In this document: positions 24,499 through 34,600 of the stretch, in pieces
Numbering within the stretch: the first letter of the stretch is position 1
Layout: each line of letters begins with the position of its first letter
Virus record (IMG/VR): IMGVR_UViG_3300034168_000206
Span: 1-41,452 of that record
Source: a virus
Reading direction: 5' to 3' (one strand)
Length of the DNA: 41,452 bases
Notes under the pieces: model-generated
Told to the model about the DNA's origin: nothing
Databases searched by the model: none
The model's input: the letters and a program-made list of their open reading frames with translations, nothing else
Program-made: the position numbers and the translations under genes

Positions 24499-24536
24499 TT
24501 GCCCTTCATCTTCGGATGCGGGGCAATTTTGTTTTT
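24499..24536 (+). terminator. UUCG-loop terminator after tail tube gene
   Basis: Arms 24499-24510 and 24515-24526 pair with one wobble and one mismatch around a C-UUCG-G tetraloop (24511-24514), an exceptionally stable loop. The T-rich tail TTTTGTTTTT (24527-24536) follows at once. It ends the tail tube message before the lower-copy chaperone and tape measure genes. Confidence 0.93.
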
Positions 24537-24544
24537 GGTATACT
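24536..24544 (+). promoter_or_regulatory. Extended -10 TGGTATACT, leaderless start
   Basis: TGG-TATACT shares its first T with the terminator T-tract and ends six bases before the ATG at 24551. There is no space for a ribosome site, so the long chaperone would be translated from a leaderless message. Confidence 0.6.
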
Positions 24545-24550
24545 GTATTA

Positions 24551-25237
24551 ATGGCTACAAGAATATATAATAGTGAGTTGCTCTATTTAGTTGATGGAAC
24601 ACCCCTTTATATTACCCCATTAAAAATAAAATATTTAAGACAATTTATGGTTGCTTTTGAAATTGTTAGAAAGTCTCAAGGGGATCAAGACACTATTGAA
24701 AATCTAGTAGAGTGTGCCAGAATTGCTATGCAACAATATATGCCAGAAATAAAGACGGTAGAGGATCTAGAAGACAACTTTGACCTTCCCACAATATATA
24801 AACTAATAGATATTGCAGCAGGGATTAAAGTAGATAAAGATTCAGAGCAAAGCGTTAAAGAGCAAGCAGTAGAAAGTGGATCTTCTTGGGAAACATTAGA
24901 TTTAGCAAAGCTAGAGTCTGAGTTATTTTTGCTGGGTATCTGGAAAGACTACAATCAACTAGAAGAATCTTTGTCGATGCCAGAATTAATAGCAACCCTT
25001 GAAAGCAAAAGAGAGTCAAGATACGATGAACAGAAATTTTTAGCAGCAATGCAAGGTGTTGATCTTGACAAAGCAAGTAATAAGAGTACAGGCAATGCTT
25101 GGGAAGAATTAAAGGCTAGAGTTTATAGTGGCGGATCAGCAGCAAACTCAAAGGATGTTTTAGCGTTACAAGGAGCAAATGCACAAAAGGCTGGCTTTGG
25201 TATTGGTATGGGATTATCTTACGAAAGAATAGACTAA
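24551..25237 (+). CDS. Tail assembly chaperone, long form (G+T-like)
   Basis: 228 residues. Residues 1-~100 match the whole short chaperone encoded next (shared D-G-T, P-L-K-I, I-A-M-x-Q-Y, D-L-E-D, D-L-P-T-[IV]-Y-K). Residues ~112-228 are an added domain (L-F-L-L-G-I-W-K-D-Y-N-Q-L-E-E-S, then K-F-L-A-A-M-Q-G-V-D-L-D). In many phages these two products come from one gene by ribosomal frameshift, with the long form holding tail tube subunits and the short form coating the tape measure. Here the long form is a complete continuous gene with an apparently leaderless start. It acts during tail assembly and is not expected in the virion. Confidence 0.78.
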   Translation: MATRIYNSELLYLVDGTPLYITPLKIKYLRQFMVAFEIVRKSQGDQDTIENLVECARIAMQQYMPEIKTVEDLEDNFDLPTIYKLIDIAAGIKVDKDSEQSVKEQAVESGSSWETLDLAKLESELFLLGIWKDYNQLEESLSMPELIATLESKRESRYDEQKFLAAMQGVDLDKASNKSTGNAWEELKARVYSGGSAANSKDVLALQGANAQKAGFGIGMGLSYERID

Positions 25238-25252
25238 AAATAAGCCTGCCTA

Positions 25253-25261
25253 TGGTATAAT
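25253..25261 (+). promoter_or_regulatory. Extended -10 TGGTATAAT
   Basis: TGG-TATAAT lies between the two chaperone genes. Transcription would start near 25268, giving a ~20-base leader that contains AGGAGGT at 25276-25282, five bases before the ATG at 25288. Confidence 0.6.
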
Positions 25262-25287
25262 TAATCTACAACCACAGGAGGTTATAC

Positions 25288-25614
25288 ATGGCCACTAAGC
25301 CAATTGAAAAGAATGAGATCGTCTTTATCGACGGAACAAAAATTGACGCACAGCCACTTAAGATTTCTCTACTTAGACCGTTTATGAAATCTTTTGAAGG
25401 ACTAACAGCAGTAGCAACAGATAATGAAAAATCAATGGACATCTTAATTAATTGTGTCCACATTGCAATGAAACAATATAAAGCAGACGCAGACTACTCT
25501 GTTGCTGATTTGGAAGATCTAATTGATCTGCCAACAGTATACAAGATCATTGAAGCAGCATCAGGAATCAATCTAAACGATTCAGCATTACTTGCACTTG
25601 CTTCACAAGAATAA
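25288..25614 (+). CDS. Tail assembly chaperone, short form (G-like)
   Basis: 108 residues, paralogous to the first ~100 residues of the preceding gene and lacking its C-terminal domain. It has its own promoter and a perfect AGGAGGT ribosome site, so it should be made in larger amounts than the long form. No continuation exists in the -1 or +1 frame after its stop (both meet stops within a few codons), so it is not the first half of a frameshift pair. It is expected to bind the tape measure, which starts 30 bases downstream. Confidence 0.75.
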   Translation: MATKPIEKNEIVFIDGTKIDAQPLKISLLRPFMKSFEGLTAVATDNEKSMDILINCVHIAMKQYKADADYSVADLEDLIDLPTVYKIIEAASGINLNDSALLALASQE

Positions 25615-25644
25615 AAAAATAAAATAGGGGGTCATGGCGGTTAA

Positions 25645-28600
25645 ATGGCAGATATAAATAGCAATATTTTAATTAATATTGATACAACGCAGGCTATGTC
25701 CGCACTACGTGGGCTAGACAAGCAGATATCTGCACTTAACCGCTCCATGATCGTCGGCACTAAGGCTGCTTCATTAGCTCAAGCTGACTTTGCAAAATCA
25801 CTACTTCATAATGTTAATGCCACGGGCATGTTTAATGCCTCAATGGGCAAGATGTCTACTTCTACGGATCAGTTTTCAAAACGTTTAGAAGCTGGCAAAC
25901 TATCTCTTCGTGAATACTACCGATATGGAATGGCATCAACTAAAACATTTGGAAAAAATTACGGTAGAGAATTTCAAACAATTAGCAACCTTGCTGAAAA
26001 AAGAGTTAAGGCTCTTCAAAGCCAGTATGTCCAACTAGGTAAAGACGCACAGGGCGCAATACGCTCAATGCGAATTACACCAAAAGCACTAAATTATAAC
26101 GACGCACTAACAAGAATGTCAATGACTATTCAACGTCAACAGATAATGAATAAGCTGCTTGACGATGGTGCTACAAAACTTCTTAACTTTGGTAAAAATA
26201 CACAGTGGGCTGGTCGTCAGCTTATGGTTGGTTTTACAATTCCATTGGCCATGTTTGCAGGATCAGCAATAAAAGCATTTAAAGAAATTGAAACTCAGGC
26301 AGTTAGATTTAAAAAGGTTTATGGCGACATCTTTACAACACAAGATGACACTGATAAAGCTCTTAAAAACATGAAGGATATTGCTAAAGAATATACAAAG
26401 TATGGACTTAAAGTTTCTGAAACAATCAAGATGGCTGCAGATGCAGCAGCAGCAGGTAACTCAGGCCAACAGCTTGAAACTGTAGTAAAGCAAGCAAGCA
26501 AGCTAGCAGTTCTTGGTGGAGTAGCACAGGACAAAGCCTTAGAAACAACAATTGCTTTACAGAACGCATTTCAAATTGGCAGTGGTGAACTTGGTAAAAC
26601 GATGGACTTTCTCAACTCTGTTGAAAACCAAACTGTTTTAAGTCTTGAGGATTTATCTAATGCAATTCCAAGAGTTGCTCCAGTTATTAAACAGCTTGGC
26701 GGAGATGTAAAAGATTTAGCATTCTTCCTTACAGCAATGAAAGAAGGTGGTATCAGTGCAGAGCAAGGAGCTAACGCACTTAAGTCTGGTCTTGCATCTT
26801 TAATTAATCCATCAAAAGCAGCAACTGAAGCAACTTCAAAGCTAGGCATTAACCTTAAGGGAATTATTGAAAGCAATCAGGGTAACTTAAAAAATACTGT
26901 TGTTTCTTTTGCTCAAGCATTACAACCACTAACAGACCTACAAAGAGCACAAACAATTGAAAAAGTTTTTGGCAAGTATCAGTTTTCAAGAATCTCAGCA
27001 CTTTTAAATAACGTAACAAAAGAAGGAAACCAAGCAAGCAGAGTTTTAAAATTGGCATCTGCATCTGCAGAAGAGTTAGCGCTGTTATCTGAACGAGAAT
27101 TAAAAACACAGGAATCATCTCCTATGTATAAAATGCAGGCAGCAATTGAGAAACTAAAAGCATCTATTGCTCCAATTGGTGAATTGTTTGCAAAGGTGTT
27201 AACTCCAGTTATTAATTTCTTTGTTAACCTGTTTGATAAATTTAACAATGCTCCAGAAGGCATTAAAAAAGCAGTAGCAATTATCGTAGCAGCTGTAGCT
27301 GGTATTGGTCCAGTTCTTCTTATGACTGTTGGTCTTGTTGCTAATGGTTTAGCCAACCTAATGAAAATGTTTAACCTTATTCGTAAAGGTTTTCAAGGCT
27401 TAGCTTATGGATCAAAAGATGCAGCCCTTGGAACACAGTACCTCAGCAATGAGGAGCTAGAAAATATTGCTGTATCAAACAGTCTTGCAACAGCTCACAA
27501 ATCTTTGTCTTCCGCATATGTCCTTGAGTCGGCAAGCCTTGTTGCCTTAACTAATGCTTACAGAGAAGCAAAAGTTGCAATGTCTAGTTTTGCTAGTACA
27601 AACCCTGGAATGTTTATGCCAAGCAGGGGCAGAGTTACCCCTCCAAGACGTTTTGCTAAGGGTGTAACAAGTGTTCCTGGAACAGGTAATAAAGATACTA
27701 CCCCAGCCCTTCTAACCCCTGGAGAAGCCGTTATTCCTGCTGACATGGCTAAAAAGTATGCACCATTTATTGGACAGATGATTGACGGAACCCTTCCAGG
27801 CCACATGGCTGGAAGAATGCCATTATTTTTGGGTATGCCAAAAACTATTAAAGCAGTAACAGATCAACGTAAAGCAAGAATGACAATGGAAGAGATTGCA
27901 AAAGCAACAGAAGCAAGTAGATTTGGAAAGATGGACCCTACTGATTTTGGTGTACAACTTGAGGCAACCACAGGTCGTTCATTCCCAGTACGAGGAGTTG
28001 GCGGTTTATATCAAAAGCCAGATGGGACAAAGGTATTCGTTAAACCAATGCTCGATGAGACTGCTGCTTTAGCAGAACTAAGAGCAACTACTATTGCAAG
28101 AGAAGCACACGGACTAAATGCACCTCAACAAACAATTCGCACAATGATTGATCCGACTGATCCATTAAAGAAAAGAAAACTTATTGCATTAGAAGCACCG
28201 TACAATCCTGAGTTTGCTAAGCCAACTGGAAAGTTTTCAAAAGACGAATACTTTAGACAACTAGTTGCCTCTGGATTAAGAGGAGATAAAGATTTGCAGG
28301 TGGCCAATCTATCAGGAAATAACCTAGTAGATGTTGGACCAGCAGGTGTATTTAGTGCAGCATCTGGTCTAAGATCATATGCAAAAACTATGCCATCTGT
28401 TGAAGATCAGGTTCGTATAAACTTACTTGGTGTAAAGGGTTCAAATACAAGAAGATTCTTTGCTGAAGAAACAACCAATATTCCAAAGGGAATGACTCCT
28501 CAAGCATACAACCAAGCAATGGTAGACGAAATAGATTTGGTTTTGCCTAAACTTAGAAAGACAATAAAAGGCTTTGGTGATTTAAATCCAGAAGAACAAG

Positions 28601-31600
28601 GTATTTATCAAAACATGATTAAGCGTCTAGAAGATTCTAGAGGCGCTAACTGGAGAGAACTACATGGTGTTCACTCATCAGTAATTAAAAGCACAAAGAA
28701 GCCACTAACCCCTGCAGCAATAAAGAAAATAGAAGATGAAATTACATTAAGAGCAAGACAAAAAGGACATGGTGCATCTTTATCTGACAAAGACTTTATG
28801 GATGGCTTTGCTAAATGGGCACAAGGAAATGGTTTTGCTAAGGGTGGAGTAGTTCCAGGATACATGGCTGGAAGAACTGGCTTAACCTATGGCGCAGCAG
28901 CAGCAACGAAAGTTTCAGGGGCAAAAGAAGCAGCAACAGTTGCCAGTCTAGAATCTAGAACAAGATTACCACTAACTCCACTGCCTCCTGGCATGCCATT
29001 TAAAATTAGTAGACTTGAATCTGGAATGTCACAAATTCAAATAGGTGGTCAATCTATGACCGCAAAAACGTCAGAAGTTTCTAAGTTTGAAGAAAGATGG
29101 AAAGAGTTTGCAGCAGCCTATCCAGATAAAACAATTTATGCCCAAAAAGTAAAAGATTTAGAAGCAAGAATTTTAGATTATAAACTTAATCCTAGAATAG
29201 ACTCTAAAACTGGTCTCGAAAAGCCATTAAGATTATCTGGAACTGGCAATAATGGTTTATTTGCTAATGTCAATCCTTGGTCAGGATCAAGAACTAGAAA
29301 AACTCCACCAGAAGTAAAAAGTAGATGGCAAAAGGTTCTTGCTGACCCTAGTAAAAATAAGCCAGCCCAAAAACTATTAAATTATTATGCAGAAGAGCTT
29401 GCTTCTGTAAAGAAGAATCTTGTTGGCAAAGGTCCTGGAAAAATTTCAGAAGCAGATGCGCTTGCTGTATTAAAAGCACCAGACTTTAAAACTGCAATAG
29501 AGAGAGTCAGATCTGGCGAAGGCGGAATCGCAGCAAGTCATATAAAAGCTACTGGTAAAAATAGAGATTTAGAGTTTTGGCCAGCAGACAATGTTGTGAG
29601 AGATCAAACAGTTGTAAACTCTGGAATGAATGCACTTTCAAAAAGGATGGGCGCAATTCACGTAACAACTGAAAAAGAAGCATTGAGAGCAATTAGTAAA
29701 TTAGAAAGTAAAAAACATCAATATAAAGGTTGGGGTGCAAAAAATAAAACAGACACTTGGACAACTACAGATATAATTACTGAACACCTGCTAAGGAAAA
29801 GAATTCGTGATGGTTATTATAGAGATCAGAAGTTTAAAGATTCAGACTATATGCCAGCAGATACTCTTGCATTATCAAAAGGAATTTTTTCAGTTCCAGG
29901 GCCAAAGGGTGCGGGAGATATTCAACCAGCAATGCTATCTCCTGGAGAAGCAGTTATCCCAGCAAAGGCTGCATCTAAATATTCTTCATTAGTTTCAGGA
30001 ATGATTAATGGAACAATTCCAGAACATGGAAAAGGCAAGGGTGGAGTTCCAAGACCTCTTCCTGGATACACCATGGTCGATAAGGGTGATGGTTGGGGAG
30101 CAACTCCAGTAGCAAATACACCAGCACCTTCAAGGGGAGCAGATGTTCTTGGAAAAGCCACAGCTCAAGTTAGCAAGTTTGGAACGGCGGTAGTAACTGG
30201 AACTAAAGCAGTTGCTAATAATGCTAGGGTTCAATCAGCAAGTGCAAAAGCAATGGATAGAGTTAGAAAGATTGATGCTCGCCTGTCATCTATGGGTGGT
30301 CCTTCTGGTCCTGGTGGTCCAGGTGGTCCTAGCGGTCCTAAACCACATGGTGGTTATTGGACAGGGTACGGAAAAGTTGCAACCCATGATCAAGATGGTA
30401 AGGCATTAACTAAGGAACAAAGAATTAATGCAAGACAAGATTATAGAATGAAGTCATCTCAAACCATGATGGGTGTAGGAATGGCAGCCATGATGATTCC
30501 TATGCTTGCTCAAGGAATTGCACAAGGATCACCTGATTCAACATTAGGAAAAGCTGCAGCCAATAACATGCCAGCAATTATAGGAGCATCTATGCTTCCA
30601 ATGATATTGCCACTTCTTAATTCACCGCTAAAGAAATTAATTGCCACAGTAGTAGCATTAGGCGCTGCATTTAAGATGCAGAGTATGGCAATTAGAAAAT
30701 CTATTTCTGATGGAGTTAAACAGGGACAATCTATTGGAAATACCATTGAGTCTTTAGAAGGTTTTGGATCTATACTTGGATCAATGTCTGCAACACAGAT
30801 CATGGACAAAAAGAGAGAAGCAAACAGACTTGAGATAACTCCAATTGATCAAACATTTGGTAAAGATTTTTCAGGTAGTGAATTTGGAAAGAAGTTTATT
30901 GCTGAGTTTAACGCCTACGCAAAATCAAACGGTAGAGGTGCAGCTAAACAACTAGGAACAAAACTTGCTTCAGCAGTAAGTCAAGGAGTATTGTCTGCAG
31001 ATCAAGCAGAATCAATTATTGTAAATCTTGCAAGAGATATGGGAGATCAATCTTTAGAGATTGAAGCTAGAGGATTTTTAAGAGAAATCATCGGCCCCGA
31101 TGGAAAAGATCTAAAAGATAATCCTATTGGTGTTCAATTAAGAATATTGAAGAATCAAAAACAACTTACTACTCAGATGCAGAATATTTTTAGTGATGTT
31201 GTTGAAAAAGAAATGGGCGGATGGTTTGCTAACCTCATGCAGAATGTGCCTGGAGCAGGGGCTGTTGGACTAAGGACTGGAATCAATAAACGTGAGGGGT
31301 TTGAGCTTGCAGGAAGCACAGTCGGTGGCGCTCTTCTTGGCGCCCGTATTGCTAGTCAACTTGATAAAACAGGGGTTATAGCTGGGGCTAGAGCGCTACC
31401 TGCTGCAGCAACTTTTGCAAAAGAGTCACAAATAGCAGGAACTTTAGGAAAGGCAAGATTTGGCGCAGGAGTTATAAGAGGAGCAGCAGCATTAGGAACA
31501 GGTGCTTCTGCAACTGGCGCAGGAGTACTTCCTGGAGCAATTATATTAGCAACAACACTTGCTGCAGATCTAGCTCTTAGAAAGTATCAACAAGGTAGAG

Positions 31601-34600
31601 AGAAGAAAGCTGTAGGAGCAGTTGCTGGAGCAGTTGCAGGTAATTCAATTCAGTCGTTAGCCCAAGTTCAACAATCTATGGATCTACTACAGATGCAAAC
31701 TGATGCTCAAATTGAAAAACTTACTAAAGAAAAAGAGGCCGTTAAGACTGCAGAAAAAAGACTTGAAATTGAAAAGAAAATTAAAGATCTTAATGATCAG
31801 AATCTTAAAGATCAACAAGAATTAAGAAATCAAGGGGTAGCCGTTGTAGATCGAGCTACTGGTTTCTTAGACAACATTGATGGCAAAGATGCAAAGGTTA
31901 AATATGCAGAAGCATACAAGACCGCATTTGAGGATAAATATAAAGATTCCGTAGGTCCAGAAAAAATTGCAGCAACAGAACTTGGTGCATTGCTAAATCC
32001 AGATTCAGGAATGATTCCAAAAGAAGCTGGAATTTCTTCAGAAGAAAGAAAAGAATTAAAGAAACAACTAGCAGAGTCAGAAAAAAGAGTAGCAGAAATT
32101 CAAGCAAGAAGAGATTCCTACGATAGTAATAGTGGTGAATTTACTGCAGCGCAAGCAGAATATACTGCTGAAATGATAAATCAAGTAAAGATTATTCAAG
32201 GATTAAAAGCAAAAACATCTCAAGATGTAACAAAAATTGGAGTTATGGTTCAGGCATCAGTCGTATCTGGTGACATTTCTGCTAGTTCTGCAAAAGCTTT
32301 AATTGACAACTTTATAGCAACTGGAAAAAATATTGAAACAACCTGGAAATTAATGTTAGGAGGCCAAGGAGCTAAAGAGATGGATTCTCTTGGCTGGATT
32401 CTTCAAAATTTATCAGATCAAGAAAACATTAATACTGTAGTTAATGTTGCTGGTACTTTTAATGGCAAAGAAGGCCCTCAACAAGCTAGAGAATTCTACT
32501 CAATGTTAGAAGACTTTATTCAATTCCCTCCAGAGTTTAGAATAGATTTAAATATAGAATCAGACCCAGATGACATTCCCGTACTCAAAAAACTTGGAAA
32601 AGAAATTGATGCCCTTAGAAAACATTTTCCAGGAGGAAAGCTTACTAAGCCAGCGCTAATTGCGTATCAAGCTGAGTTAAAGTTAAAAGGGAAAAGCCCA
32701 AATGAAGCGCTTGATCGTGCAGTAAAAAATTGGGATCTATTAAGTAGTTATGATCCAACACTACAGCTAGAGGCATCAGTTACTTTAAATCAGTTGTTGA
32801 TATCAGATAACATCCAACAAGAGTTGAATGCAGAATTAATTAATGCGTTTAAGAAAAAAGGACTTTGGAAAGATGTTCCTCTTCCATTAGCAAACTCAGC
32901 AGCTCTCATACAAGCACAAATAGATCAGTTAAGCGCAGCAAATCCAGGAATTGCTAAAGGCACTTGGGATAAGTTACTAAAAGAAAGACTGGATTCTCTC
33001 TATGGTCCAAAGACTGCTGATCTAAAAAAGCTAGCTGCGCAAGAAGCTGCTGAAAAATTAAAATCAGCAAATTCTTTCCTAGATGATTTAGCAATGAAAC
33101 TAAAGCTATTTAGAGATTCAGCCTTTAACGCTCTCAGTCCATTAAAATCTATTATGGCTGCATTTGCAAATACTAAAGATGCTGAAAACGGTCTTGGAAG
33201 AATGTTTGAAAAGTTTAGGGGTCTCCAGCAAATAATGTTGGATGGTGGCAAAGATGCAAAGGGCAATAATATATCTGGTAGTTTGGCTCCAGGACTTATG
33301 GATGCAATTTCTGGAATGTCAGCAGAAGAGTTTGAAACTTTTAAAAATCAAGATCTAAACCCAAATGTAGAAGGAACACAAAAACCATTCATCCTAGATA
33401 AAAAGGGAAACGTAATTGGGTTATCTAAAGATTTGTTAGGTCTATCTGAAGCCTTTAACTCAGTAGCTGTAGGTATGGCTCAAATGGGAGCTGCACAAAG
33501 TATAGATAATATCAAAAAACAAAGAGAAGCTTTTGAGATTCTTAGGGCTTCAGGCATGTCTGTTACTGACGCACTTAAGGTAATTGAAGATCAATCTCTT
33601 GCTTCAGCTATTGCTGCTGGAACCCTTGGTGCTGCAGGGTCAGATGAAATGAAAAAGTTTATTAAAGATATTGCAGCTGCCAACAGCGCAATGGAAAAGA
33701 TGCAGGTTATAACTGACACCCTTACAAAGAATGCAGAGTTTGATGTATTTGCAAAAACTCCAGAAGTAGTAGGTGCAATGAAGTCTATGGGGTATTCTGT
33801 AGAGCAAATTGACGCAGTACTTGGAAACCCTGCAATGCTTAAGCAGTTCACCCAAAACATTAAAGATGGCAAAATTGATATAGCAGCCATTGAAGGTTCA
33901 ACTGGAGCAATCTCTGAGTTCCTAAAAGACATAGAGGCTAAAAAGTTAATTGATATTCAGATTAACTTTAACAAGGGAGACTATGCTCAAGTTGCTTCCT
34001 CTGGTCTTGATATGGTTAATCAAATGTTTGCGGTACAGGAAGATCTAATCACAACAGGTGTAGATGCAAGAAGCACTAAGGATGTAGCACAACTTGCTGC
34101 AAATGAAACAAAGGTTAAAGAGTTACAAAGTCAACTCCGCCCATACGAAGCACAGATTGAACAACTACAATATAAGATTAATGATATTCAAGCAGAAGTT
34201 TCTTTAAAGATTAGTCAGCAAGTTGAAGCGTATCAAGAAGAGATTAATGACTTACAACATGAGATTGACATTCAGTTTAATGAGCCTATTCAAGCATTGC
34301 AAGACCAGGCAAGTGTTCTTTCTCATGATATGGATCTTATTTCTTATGCTGCAGACAAAGTTAATAAGCGTTACGATCAGCAGGCAGAATCTCTAACAAC
34401 AATTAAAGATATTAATGATGCAATTTTATCACAACAAGAAAAGCAGATTAGCTTATCAGATGCCCTAACTAGTGGAGATATTTCAGCAGCAGGAAAAGCA
34501 ATGCAGGATATGCGAAAAGCAGACGCAGATCTATATGCTAATGCAGCACAAAAATCTTTTGACCTAGCCAGAAAAAATGAACTAGCCAGACTTGTAGGAA

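Noticed and set aside
25634-25657. Seven-codon open frame overlapping the tape measure start
   Set aside because: The ribosome site is only one or two bases from its ATG, and it is too short to support as a gene; it may just be chance.
25590-25660. Programmed frameshift at the end of the short chaperone (A-rich run after the stop)
   Set aside because: Both alternative frames meet stops within a few codons and the long chaperone already exists as a separate gene.
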